Shown: positions 9,501 through 20,034 of the stretch, in pieces
Layout: each line of letters starts with the position of its first letter
How positions within the stretch are numbered: position 1 is the stretch's first letter
Assembly (NCBI GenBank): GCA_950106755.1
Contig: OX467083.1
Span: forward strand, 35,769,029-35,833,028
Reading direction: 5' to 3'
Length of the DNA: 64,000 bases
Source of the DNA: Climacium dendroides
Taxonomy: Eukaryota > Streptophyta > Bryopsida > Hypnales > Climaciaceae
Notes under the pieces: generated by a model
Seen by the model: only the letters and a program-made list of their open reading frames with translations
Told to the model about the DNA's origin: nothing
The model's database searches: none
Made by a program: the position numbers and the translations under genes

Positions 9501-12500
9501 ACAAAGAGTAAACATTGCCAGAAAGGAGGATACAACCCAAACCCAACGTTTAGTATTCCATTGGTTTTTGTTTTCGCTGCAAGTCAGTCACAACCCTGCA
9601 AGACTAACTGGAGACAGTCGATATAAGGAGCAAGTGGTATCCAGTTCAAATCAGGTGATAAACTCATGACTTCCCAAACAAGCAAAAATAGGAGGTTCGG
9701 AGTTCGGACGACTGTTGCATGTCACGATTCCTGGGATCTACTGTTGGTACTATATATGTTCTTACTAATAGAATTCTTCTTCCACTACCCGAAACGTGCA
9801 GCTCGGAACAAAGTTGAATTTTGTCGCCTTTCGAATTCAGCACCAATAATTAAAAATATAAGTTAGACAGGGAGTGAGTTTGGTTTGATGATTGTTTTAA
9901 TTTTCGCGTTGAGGACTGAGAAGTCTTCTTCCGTTTCCGAGTCTTCGGTTGTCAGTTGGTTTGAAATCTGCACGCTTTGAATTGCCAGATCGATAGAGCT
10001 GCACGCTTTGAATTGTGCAGTTGTGCTCCTGTACTCCAGGACATGCCTGTATCTTCAAGACTGCAACAGCCCATCAGAAACTACAGCATACCTGTACTTT
10101 ACTGTACAGCAGTACAGTAGACTCTAGAGGTATTTGGAAAGTCATGGACTCAAGGTGTGTTCGACGGGTTTTTTCCGTAAATCCAAATTTAGAGGCTATA
10201 GGCATGCACCTAATGGGACTAAATGTTGTGTTGACTTGTTGTCAAGCGTTTGACTTTCAACAAAAGCAAACAATGGCAAATAGCAAAATAGCAACTTAAG
10301 ATCAAATACATTTTAACAACCAATCCAATGGTGTGCAAGAAATTCTCTAGTTCTTGGATTTATTTGGGTTTTGAGTTGCAACTCACAAGTTGGGTTTGCA
10401 CTTTGCAGTTGCAACTTGCAAGAATAGGGCTATCAAATCCTCCAAATTTTGGGGATTGGAAGAAGTCAACTAGATGTACGTGACAATGAATTATTATGAC
10501 TCCCCAAAGCACAAAGTTGAACAAAATGCAATATAGAAAAAGAGTTGAAAATCCATTTGGATATTCAATGTGGACCAATGACGCATAACTATTTACAAAG
10601 AGGGGTTACAAACCAAAGCATACTATGAGTGACATTTCAAACCCCTCTCAACAAAATTCGCCCTCCAGTGATTGACTAAATTGGATGAACTAACTACAGT
10701 ATTAAATGATGTTTTTTCCGAAGGAAATCATTGACGATCCTTCGTGCATAATTCTCTCATTTCCCCTAGGAGTCGTCGTCCTCCAGAAAGCGCGCAACAG
10801 CAGAATCCATGTCTGATTCCCAGCCATTGCCGACAGTAACAAAATAATCACGAAACCACACACGAGTACATGACTTGAAGAATCCCCTGTCACGGGAACC
10901 AGCACTCAACCGCAGCGTAAATTATCTGTAAATCCTGCACAAATCCTGGTGCCTGCAGTAGTTAAGATCCCCAGGCTGCATGCAGGGTTCACTTTTGAGA
11001 TACCTGGCTGCCCAATGGCAAAGAGAAAAGGCGAGTCAAATCAATCAAAGCTCGCCCGCCTGGGTCAAGAGGAGCGAGTAGGAGGGAGCTACTGAGCTAG
11101 CTAGCCAGCAACTGGACAGACTGAATCGGAGTTGAATCCTGAACCCCATCGACTGCCGTCAGAAGTACGTAGACACAGATTGCTATAATTGACCGAATAT
11201 CAGGCATCATGGATGGGATCAGAGGTGCACTTGCTTTTTGAGTCTGGTCATTGCTAGCTGCCGCTAGATCTAGGTACGCTATGGTGGCAGTAACACTGCA
11301 CCGTCTAAAGTTCAGTGTGCCCCACCCTCCATATCTGCCATAACCTTCGGTGCGTTCATGCACGAAACTTAACGAAAGAGTAAATCAAACATCAGCACCA
11401 GCCAAGTCCGAAGGCATGCACTGCTCATATATGTCGGTCCAACAAGCTTGCCCACTCTCTTTAACGGGAAGCACTTGAAGATCAGTTAATTGCACACAAA
11501 TTGAACCTTTGAGAGAGTGCATCGATTCCCTTGTGCATGTCTGTGTGTGGCCGGGAATCACACAATCTGTGAACTTTAAAACTCTTCACTTAATTGCTGA
11601 TTGAACAATTTTCGCATTCGCATGAATAATTCATTCGGCAGTTATATCCTTGATTGCAGATTGGTAAGGATATGATATCTAACCAGCACTAATTACTTTC
11701 CTCTGCATCCATTAGTAGAAATGAAGCCAAAGCAGCTTCCTTACGTAGCTAGGTTCATCCACGATCGTTCATTGCACGTACACCTTGTACAACTGTTTGT
11801 ACAACTTCCTCAGGATCGTGTACAGATTTGCGTATGGAAAAACTGGTTTTCCTCGCTCCTGAGTCAACAGTCGTGTATTGACTTTCTCAGTGATCCGTCA
11901 GCATCTGTGACGTTACACGCCGGTTCAGTCAGTCCGGCCCTCAATGAAAATCACGTTAAAAAATCCTTTAGGGGAGTTCTATATTACTATTATTTAATGT
12001 TCGTAATCGTGTTTCAGAGCGCCAAGATTGCGACGTTCAATTGCGCAGAGCTCGCTCTGAAAACTAGGACACGTATACATGTATCTGAGGTGACTGATCG
12101 AACCTGCGCCAATTTCACTTGAAATCCGCCATTGCAACGATCGAATAAGAGGTTAATATTACCGCTCAAGTACAACCAGGGCTAATATAGCTTTTGGGAA
12201 CATAAATAATTCTCCATCTGAGTTTCCCAGTCAAAGCATTCAATTAGGAGCAGAAGAAATGTGAGTACCAGCTTGCAAGTGCCGACAGCGGAGATGCCCT
12301 CGTTTCCCGCTTCACACATGCAGGGGCAGTCCTTTCCGGGAGTGAAGGAGGGACCGGGGTTCCTTTGACCAAAGACTGACACGCACTGTTCCATCTTTGA
12401 CTAGCTAGTTTATTACTGCTGATTTCCTTACGACCCCCTTAATAAAAACTCCTTAACCTGACCTTTAGCATCATACGGATCGGGCATCAGGCAGAGAATA

Positions 12501-12716
12501 ATCCACACACTCATGTAGTCTTCTTTATTCTTCCCCGGTCAGAGGTAACTAGACGTCACGTAACTCTTATTGTACTCGACGATCACCCTCTGAGTACGTG
12601 ATGGAACTCGTATTCTCGCAGAGTAAGTTAGGGAGTCTCTGGAGAACGTCATAATAATGCCCTTTCGAATCCTGGAATAAATTCCTTCCGTGCTCGGAAA
12701 TATGCAAGAATTTTCG
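9501..12716. other. more GC-balanced stretch, no gene assigned
   Basis: Composition shifts towards a gene-like mix. Several unsupported frames exist: 11721-12122 (+, 133 codons), 12182-12394 (-, with a hydrophobic run LTFLLLLIECF), 11097-11363 (-, hydrophobic IIAICVYVLLTAV) and 10702-10905 (-, hydrophobic VLVCGFVIILLLSAMA, signal-peptide-like). None matches a family I know, and splice sites linking them are not evident. A short palindrome TACTGTACAGCAGTACAGTA lies near 10100. The stretch could hold a gene on the minus strand or flank the hairpin locus to the right. Confidence 0.35.
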
Positions 12717-12771
12717 AAATAATAATAATAATATAATAATAATAAATAATAATAATAATAATAATAATAAT
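12717..12771. repeat. AAT microsatellite
   Basis: An interrupted (AAT)n run of about 55 bp with single-base interruptions. Confidence 0.97.
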
Positions 12772-12802
12772 GTCTAGTCAGTGCCAAGGGTACTCCAGCA
12801 GT

Positions 12803-12816
12803 GGGTATATATACCC
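12803..12816 (+). promoter_or_regulatory. TATA-like box upstream of the hairpin cluster
   Basis: GGGTATATATACCC is a perfect TATA core in a palindrome, in locally GC-balanced sequence about 320 bp before the first hairpin. A start site 25-35 bp downstream would fit a primary transcript carrying the hairpins. The symmetry means direction cannot be read from the box itself. Confidence 0.4.
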
Positions 12817-13123
12817 CTCTTATGCTTTGCCGGAGTGACAACTGGTCTCGACCGAGTGTTCTCGTCAACCTTGACTTTTCCATTGAATGGCCGTGATCGT
12901 ACTCCTCTCAAAGCAAGCAAGCTCCAGCAGGCGCGCTGCAGCAGCCAGCTTGTCCAAACCCAGCAAATTCGGGAGATATCTGACCGGATTTGAACTGCAG
13001 GAAAGGACGACGTTGCAAAGGCTGGCACGGTTGCTGCTTAGCATGAATGCATATCAGGCTCTAACTGTATCATTCTCCCTCTGCTGCCTCCTCGACAAAT
13101 GATCCAAGACTAGCTATGACAAC

Positions 13124-13208
13124 CATACGGGGGTCTTTGGGTCTTTCTCTCCTGAGAACCACAACTGTGATCATTTCAGGAGAGATTCGACCCAGGGACC
13201 CGAGTGTG
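13124..13208 (+). ncRNA. microRNA-precursor-like hairpin 1
   Basis: The 5' arm at 13131-13155 (core GGGTCTTTCTCTCCTGA) pairs with the 3' arm at 13176-13201 (core TCAGGAGAGATTCGACCC). Ten base pairs next to the loop are perfect, then a 2x3 internal loop, then 13 further pairs including two G-U, then a lower stem of about five pairs. The terminal loop is 20 nt. Stem length, small internal loop and short loop fit a plant microRNA precursor. The G-U pairs form only in the + strand transcript. The 5' arm is repeated exactly in hairpins 2 and 3. Confidence 0.7.
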
Positions 13209-13560
13209 CTTGCCTGGACGAACACCGGAACAGGATTTCATTGCAGCTCTCTGTGTATGTATCTCACTGCTAGCTAGCGAGAGTGTGATCAAGTTGCCTC
13301 TGGCTAGTGCATGTACTCAAGCTAGCTCCAGTCTGCTTGTGCAACTAGCGAGCTTAATTGTTTTAATTGATTGTCCTAGCGATATCACGCGTGTAATGTA
13401 TGTAATCCATCCTACAGAGTGAAGATCGACTTCAGCAAGCGTGGTTGCACTGACTGTTCCAGAGGAGGAGTTTCAGAACCATTCTCTTGAGTTTCGAACG
13501 CACCTGCTTCAGCAACACGTACTCACGTCCACATTGTGCTCGTCCGTTCGACGGTGTGTT

Positions 13561-13668
13561 AACCACATGAGGGTCTTTGGGTCTTTCTCTCCTGAAATGC
13601 ACTCTCGGATGGAGCTGAGCGACATGTTAAGTTTCAGGAGAGATTAACCCAGGGTCCCTTCGGTGGTT
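13561..13668 (+). ncRNA. microRNA-precursor-like hairpin 2
   Basis: The 5' arm at 13571-13597 has the same 24 bases as hairpins 1 and 3. It pairs with 13632-13658 through 12 perfect pairs near the loop, a 3x3 internal loop, and an outer stem with two G-U pairs and one mismatch. A lower stem AACCAC / GTGGTT (13561-13566 with 13663-13668) extends it. The loop is 34 nt and unrelated to the other loops. It lies 350 bp after hairpin 1. Confidence 0.7.
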
Positions 13669-13669
13669 G

Positions 13670-15002
13670 CCTGGAAACTAGCTATCCCGTTTAGACGAAG
13701 AAACAATACGATTAAACTTCAGTTCCGTTGAATTTGCAGCACTCCATGAGCCATTACGACATTTACAATAGCTTGTTGTGCAGATAGAAACCCAAACTGA
13801 TATGCGAGTTGCATTTCTCAAGTCTCAACAACATTGTGCACCTGTAAGCTAGGATTTCCACCCCTAAACCCACCCCTTCTTCGGATTGTCTCCCTGAGTG
13901 GTTTTATTTCCGTCCTTGCTCGAGATTTCACCTTGCCATTATAATGGAAATGTGCCAATTTAATGAACTTTGTGTTATTTGCAACTAGCCGACAAATGCT
14001 GCAATAATGTCGGAGTCTTAACGTTGGATTCCATTTCCAAACAATGAGATCAGGGTTGTTTCTATAAGTCTAATTAAATTCGTTTTCTGCTTCGATAGAT
14101 CGATCTAGCTGCTGTTCAAGTCTGCGCAGACATCGCTAGAGTTTGTGTTAACTATGTATCAAGTGGTGTCAGAATTGATTTTACAAGTGCTATATGAATT
14201 ATCGAAAGTTGGGCATGCATGCATGCAGTTTATTCGTTGCCTGATATTGAGATTCACGCATTCCTCCCAGTGGTAAGACATACAACATTCTCAATCTGAA
14301 GTCCGGTTTCCCAAGTCTCCGGCCCAGCGGCCCAGCCGCTGCTTTCGCTAGCCTCAGAGCAAATGGCTTGGCACCAAACAAGCGCTCATTCAAGGTCTCC
14401 TCAGCTACTGGAATTTGAGAGGTCTCCCAGCGATTTTCAGCACCGTTTTCAGCGACATGTAACGTTTCGGAACACGCTTGAGCAACGTTTTTAACAATCA
14501 TGCTTCACCAAACATGTTTGGACAATGTTTAGTAGCAATGTTGAATTGAATGTCAAATTTGGAATTGCATTAAATTAGTGTTTAGAGTTTAGTTCAAACC
14601 TTGCTACAAATGTTGCGGTAGGGCTGAATTCTAGTAGCTCACCGGTATTTGAGTTCTGACTTCTACAAACCCAAAGTCAGTGAATGGTCTGAAACGCTCA
14701 CGACACGATACGTAGAAACGTAACGTCACTATTCGAGATATCTAACGCGCGGTCGGACGTATTGGATAATTGCCATTGGCACGTGAGCTTGACTGCTCCA
14801 GATCCATCGTCGACTGAGTCTGAAATTCCGTCCTGAATGCTGTACAGATGGAATCATCAAAGCAAGACAAGCAGGCCATCCCATGCACAGCTGAATGATC
14901 GAGTTGCAACTACATCTAGGCCACGTATCTCCGACAAACCTAAACTGTTTTCGTCGTCGATTGACTCTGAAGATGGAGCTAGCGGCATTGCTTGTGTGAA
15001 GC
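13670..15002. other. no gene seen between hairpins 2 and 3
   Basis: GC-balanced sequence with no convincing coding frame; a 100-codon minus-strand frame at 14199-14501 has no recognisable family. It may be the interior of a long primary transcript or an intergenic region. Confidence 0.35.
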
Positions 15003-15098
15003 AAGCAAAGGTCTTTGGGTCTTTCTCTCCTGAAACGAATGGACCGGGGATCGATCGGAAGTTCTCAGGAGAGCTCGACCCAAGGACTTTTGATTGCT
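15003..15098 (+). ncRNA. microRNA-precursor-like hairpin 3
   Basis: The 5' arm (15010-15033) again contains the shared sequence. It pairs with 15065-15087 by nine perfect pairs, a 3x3 internal loop (TTT against CTC), then GGGTC/GACCC and six more pairs with one G-U, and a lower AAA/TTT stem. The 3' arm (TCAGGAGAGCTCGACCC) differs from the other two, while the 5' arm does not. It may belong to the same transcript as hairpins 1 and 2 or have its own promoter. Confidence 0.68.
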
Positions 15099-15710
15099 TA
15101 GCTGGACTAACTGCAGCCGATCCTGCCTCATTACAGCACTTCAACTCTTCTCTCATGAGGCAGAGTATCAGAGGTTGATTTTGGCGACAGTGTTTGAGAT
15201 ACAGTTCTTTTATCCTCGCTTTCACGACAGTTGAGTGAAACCTTCCAAAACATCAACTTTGAAGTTACTCTTAATTTCTCCTGGTATGCGTCTCAGCCCA
15301 CTAACTACAAGAACTCTGAGTTTAATGAAGGTTGAAAGAAGGTTCGTCCTGACATTTCAAGATCACACAACGGAGCTGCATGCGATCCGAAGCATAGAAA
15401 ATCCGAGATTAAAACCGACGCTGCAGCAGATTACACACAAAATCTGTGTGCCAGTCCTTTTGAAGTGGTTTCTATGACAATATCAGGATTGATATCAGCA
15501 ATTGAAAGAGAAGTGTGATGAACCTTGAATAGACTCAGTGGGAATTTCAACTGAATTTATTGAGTAATACTTTTGAATTTTGAGAATTTAACTGCCTAGT
15601 AATTTCGTGGAATCTTGATAGAGTCATAGAGAGTCATGCAGCTACGATCCAACCAGTGTTTTTTTTTGGCTTAGTAGTGTCAGATTGCACCAGAAAAAAA
15701 ATAATTTGGC
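15099..15710. other. no gene seen; small hairpin
   Basis: Contains one extra small stem (CTGCCTCAT at 15123-15131 with ATGAGGCAG at 15155-15163). Sequence returns to AT-rich after about 15530. Confidence 0.4.
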
Positions 15711-15960
15711 TTAAAAAAATGGCAAAAAAATGGCAAAAAAATGGTGAAGGTTGAGATTTAAAAAATTCTTGAATGAAATTGCCGGATTGTGAATGAATTA
15801 GAGACATGTGATATATATAATTGTATAACCTTCACCATGTGACATGTTATACAAACCTTCACCATTTTTTTGCCGAATGAATGAAATTGCCGGATTGTGA
15901 ATGAATTAGAGACATGTCACCATGTCACATGGTGAAGGTTTGTATAACATTATATAATTA
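15711..15960. repeat. compound foldback with internal direct repeats
   Basis: GGCAAAAAAATGGTGAAGGT at about 15732 is inverted at about 15850 as ACCTTCACCATTTTTTTGCC. A segment containing AAATTGCCGGATTGTGAATG occurs directly at about 15776 and 15884, and a CACATGGTGAAGGTTTGTAT segment near 15926 inverts an earlier one. A 12-bp AAAAAAATGGC unit is repeated three times at 15713-15745. This looks like a rearranged MITE. Confidence 0.65.
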
Positions 15961-16090
15961 TGTACAAATGTGATATTTTCTTTCCAATATGCAAATGAAT
16001 GCTAAAATTTGGAGCACCATCATAGCATTTTATATCACCACTTTGGCACTTCATGAAACTAAATTGAAAAAAAGACCTAAATCCAACCCA
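15961..16090. repeat. dispersed repeat, related to 52310-52420
   Basis: Shared text such as AATTTGG(A/G)GCACCA followed by CACT(T/A)TGGCACTTC links this stretch with 52310-52420; the preceding AAATTGCCGGATTGTG of 15776 corresponds to AAATCGCCAAATTGTGG at about 52256. Both are diverged copies of one element of unknown type. Confidence 0.6.
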
Positions 16091-17203
16091 TGAAATTTAA
16101 AATAAACACGTGAAATTTCCTCAGAAAGTTAGAAGTGTCAAAATCACTACATTTCATGGGTTTGCTTCAAATTAAATTTAAGTATTGGATTGTAGTTGTA
16201 AGTATGTACTAATTTGATTCCTCTTGGTCATTTGATTTGCATATATTCATAAGCTTAAATGTACATGGTCTTTTTTCCCAATTAAAGTTAGATCATAAAC
16301 TCAATGGAACCCATTTTGTAGAAGTGACAACAACATAGATACGAAAATTGATAGTACTTACATCTCATAATATTGGCCATCCTTATTGTTGTGGTATAAT
16401 CCTATTGAGATCCTCAATTCTCAATTAAATGTTTCAAGTGAGATCTATTGAAAAACTACTAAATTTATGTTTCAAAAGAATGATACACAGGTAATAAGCC
16501 TTCTCAATTAAAATATTGAGATTATAGCAAGTAATTGAAGTTGTGTAAAAGTTTCAACAAGTTACATATATAGCCAACATGTATGCCATTTGCTATATTA
16601 AGATTTCTTGTTCATTTATGGATCAAATTCATTGAAGAACAACTTGTTAAGAATCTGGTAGCGCATGTCTACCAGATCACACATCAATTCATTAGATTTG
16701 AAAAAGTCCATGACTTTGACACTTATTTTTCACTTATTATGTATTTTATTTAATTATTGATAAATATTTTTTAATCCAAAATACATATTCTAAAAGCTTT
16801 CAATGTTCTCTTTCTAATAAGATATCACTATTAGAAATGCCCCCCTTTGCATCAGTAAAGATGTGGCAAAATACATTGTACAAGGAAAAGATTGGGGCAT
16901 TCAAACAATGCTTTAAGTGTGTTTTAAAACTTTGCTCAAACAAATCCACATTTTGGTATTTGCATTTGCCATGTTATTTGGAATGTTCGAATAAGGCTAC
17001 TATAGAGTACTCTCATCAAGGCTACTATAGAGTGCTCTCATCGTTTGGGCTGGACAATACTATCTCCAATTTAGTTGGTGGGACCTTGGAATCCTTACCA
17101 CCATTTCCAAATTACAAAAATAATAGAACTAATTTTAAATATTTGATCATGTGCTTTATCCACGTACTATGGCCACTTTTTTCAATGGATAGTTTCCATT
17201 TAG
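16091..17203. other. AT-rich, no gene assigned
   Basis: A 138-codon frame (16837-17253, +) has no recognisable domain and runs into the repeat end at 17204, so I do not call it. A 25-bp tandem duplication (AAGGCTACTATAGAGT...) lies at 16993-17042. Confidence 0.4.
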
Positions 17204-17450
17204 GGGTGATTGCAAGAAACACTTGTCTTATTTGGAGTCTCCTTGTCTCATAGACATGTGTTTTTTGCTCATAACTTTTGCATCATTGGTTCATTTTCTA
17301 TGAAATTTGAAAAGAAAGTAGATGTAGTAGTTTTAAACATTGTGTAAATTTTTGGATTTAAAAAAAATTATTTTACTATTTTTAAACAGCCCTTGATTGG
17401 ATATCTATCTTGGCCATTTGGAGGGGTTTGAGTCCTATTTTCAACGCAAA
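17204..17450. mobile_element. left end of the same element family as 42965-43699
   Basis: Begins GGGTGATTGCAAGAAACACT like both ends of the 735-bp insertion in the piggyBac element and shares diverged interior text (CATAACTTTTG, then TTGG(A)CCATTTGGAGG). No matching right end was found, so this copy is truncated. Confidence 0.65.
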
Positions 17451-17542
17451 AATGCATATGTGAAGCTCAAAATTGGTATATGAGTACATCTACTAAGGTT
17501 ACAAAATTGTGCCAAAGATTATTGTAAAATAATAATCTATCT

Positions 17543-17702
17543 ACCATATGGTTGTCATATTAGACAAGTTACTATTCATTTTTTGTCCTAATAGGCCGAG
17601 TTACTATTCATCAAATGTACTTGAGAGGTACATTTGATGAATAGTAACTTGTCCTACAGGATAAGAGATGAATAGTAACTTGTCCAGTATGACAACCATG
17701 GT
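17543..17702. mobile_element. foldback MITE next to the pogo element
   Basis: Arms starting ACCATATGGTTGTC and ending GACAACCATGGT fold back around 17620. Each arm holds two copies of a (A)GTTACTATTCAT motif. The element ends 28 bp before the TA duplication of the pogo transposon. Confidence 0.85.
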
Positions 17703-17732
17703 CCACCATCCACATGTGCTCAAAGTGCACTA

Positions 17733-20032
17733 CACTAATGATGATATTTAGTGTCTTGTACACTAAATACGAAGGCATACACTAAAAGTCAATTACCCTA
17801 TGAAAGTAAGTAACATTAAATGTTAATTCAAACACTAAATGTGAACTACGGTGATTTGAGAGACTTGCCAAAAAGTTACATGTTTGAATTTAGTGTTTGT
17901 GAATTTAGAAAATTCAGGAAATACATGCAAAACAATGACATTCAAAGCGTAGGAAGTTAGAAGTGATTAATTAAAAGTATACAATAAGCATTATCAATGA
18001 AAGAGTGGTTTATAACATAAAGAAGATGGAATGTACATTGTAATTTCTGAAAATCATGGAAGTACAAATTTTAGATTCTCGGAGGCACATGTTGCCCTAG
18101 AAAAATTTGCCCATACTTTCCTACTATCTCCTGCAAATGTGGAAAAAGTTGCTCCACACTCCAACTGCCATCTAGAGCTAAAGACATACCAGATCTGATC
18201 ATGGCTTTTCTAGCATAGCTGATATTGTGACAATCAAGTTCCCGGTTGACATCTTCATCAGAATCAGCAGCTAACTGTAAGAAAAACCTCTTACCCGGAT
18301 TTGAGAGTTTCCCTGGTCAGCCACCATTCGCTCGAGGTGTATTCTGCCAAGCATTTGATGCTATTAAGTCTGTTTTCTTTGCCTCCCATCTTTAGGTCCA
18401 TGCATCTTTCACCTTAGAAATAACGAACGTGTCTGCTGGTTGGCAAAGGTGGGTCGAACCAGGTGGCAAGTATTTCAAGATGGCATTTTTGGCTTCCAAA
18501 ACAGTGCTAAGTCTTGGATCATGTTATGACCGGTATAATTATCTACCCAAATAAATTTTGAGCGGCCATGGACATCAGATTGGAAGGCTCGTGGTTCTAC
18601 AAAATAATCTGAAAATAGAGTTTGATCCATCCACCCTTTAGGACCCGTACGATAACCTACCCCTGGGATGTTGTCATTCAATCCTCGAATTGGATAACTG
18701 CTGTTCGGATTTGTAAATATCAACATAGGAGCTTCGATCATGGATCATCGCCCCCCTGAGATTCTAATGACCATTGTCATTGAATCTCCACCCGATACTA
18801 CCTCGGCATATTTGACTGTTGTGTCACCACGGAAGCCTAATGTTCTACCGTTGTCCATGTTTAGAACAAAATGGGTTTCGTCTATATTCTCCATTAGATT
18901 TTCATCAAAGGTGCCATCCTGAAATCCTCGATTTAAGACTCCTAGATGGTATACAACTTGCATCTCAATTTCCTGTTCTTTTTCAGGACTGCAAGTGAGA
19001 CGACCTCTTTAAGATAAAAGGACAATGTTTTGGATATGCATGAATTGCTGGATCCAACAGTGAGTCAGTTTTTCAAGCAATAAAACATTGTTCTTAAGAT
19101 CTTTGGATAGGGTTGTATAAGGGGATGTAGGGTCCACTAGGATCGTTTTTGCTAACTCAATTAGCAAACGGGGAGAGAATTTCACACCAGTTTTTTTGAA
19201 ATGCTCGAATGCATCAAGTAAAAGCGGGTAGAGCCACTGTATCCATTCGGAGCGTTTGTGACCACGACCGGATGCTGCCTTTGTACGGAGCTGTTTTTGT
19301 CCTCAAGATCGGCTGCGGGTGCATGAAATTGGTGGAAGCTCTTGGGGCTCTTCTCCTTCGTTGCAATATCGATCATGGAGTGCCCACCAACGTGATGTAT
19401 GCATCAAATTGGAGCTTCGTTGACCTCGAAAATGCTCGGGGAAAGTATGGATGGTGCGGTTGTAGAGACCGGGGAGACCATGGATTGATTCGTTTTGCAC
19501 CATCCATGTGATGATCCACTTTCGTGTGGCAATGGTAGAAACTTGCTGGAGATGTCGGGGGATTTCCGCCATGAGTCTGAGCCACATCGTGGAAAAAATC
19601 AAAAAATGTCGACCAAAAAAAAAAATTAAATATAATGTAGAGGACAACAAGATGATTGCAATGGTGTCACTAATACCTGAAATGGACCTGTTGGTGAGAA
19701 GGACCTGAAAACGAAGCGAGCGGGCTTGCAGCAAGCGGAGGCGGCAAATTTGAAATGTGTCGGGTGGGCGGGAACAACGAACTATAAACCACCACCCCCA
19801 GAAAAAAGCCCGAACTGGAGCGGAGCGGAGCTGAACTGCAGCGGAACTGCGGGAGCCAAAAGAAGTCGGAAGAGAAGATGGTGCAACAAAGGCGAGAAAG
19901 CAAGGAAAGCCAGGGAAGAAGGCGGCGCATTCAAGTCTAACACTAATTGTGGACAAGTTTAGATTTAGTGTTGTAGCTAGTAGGGGGATAAAAACACTAA
20001 ATGCCACTAAACACTAAATATCATCTTTAGTG
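17733..20032. mobile_element. complete pogo/Tigger-type transposon (Tc1/mariner superfamily), inactive
   Basis: Terminal inverted repeats of 22 bp, CACTAATGATGATATTTAG at the left and the inverse of CACTAAAGATGATATTTAG at the right, differ at one base. TA lies on both outer sides (17731-17732 and 20033-20034), the duplication used by this superfamily. Further ACACTAAAT motifs sit just inside both ends and may be transposase binding sites. The transposase reads on the minus strand. Confidence 0.85.
18071..19587 (-). pseudogene. pogo-type DDE transposase, disabled
   Basis: Joining minus-strand frames gives a protein of roughly 500 codons from an ATG at 19585-19587 to a TAA at 18071-18073. An N-terminal part with FPEHFRG suits a DNA-binding region. 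The catalytic core shows NIDETHFVLNMDNGRTLGFRG (first Asp), WVDNYTGH (second Asp) and LPPGSTHLCQPAD (third Asp), the DD35D pattern of pogo/Jerky-type DDE_1 transposases. The frame carries in-frame stops near 19306, 19009, 18738, 18390 and 18318, and a frameshift near 18480. Two of the stops are TGA where CGA is expected, typical of decay at methylated CpG. It is flanked by intact terminal repeats, so the element could still be mobilised in trans. No expression signal is evident. Confidence 0.85.
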
Positions 20033-20034
20033 TA

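Noticed and set aside
12803..12816. CRISPR array, operon or bacterial promoter interpretation of the repeats and TATA site
   Set aside because: Introns, TNP2, piggyBac and ABA4 show eukaryotic nuclear DNA; no repeat-spacer array exists.
14199..14501. 100-codon minus-strand frame near the hairpins
   Set aside because: No family, no splice context, and it lies within the putative non-coding transcript region.
19303..20007. 234-codon minus-strand frame
   Set aside because: Its first half runs through the pogo terminal repeat and non-coding DNA. Only the part from 19587 down is transposase-like, and it was placed in the pseudogene.
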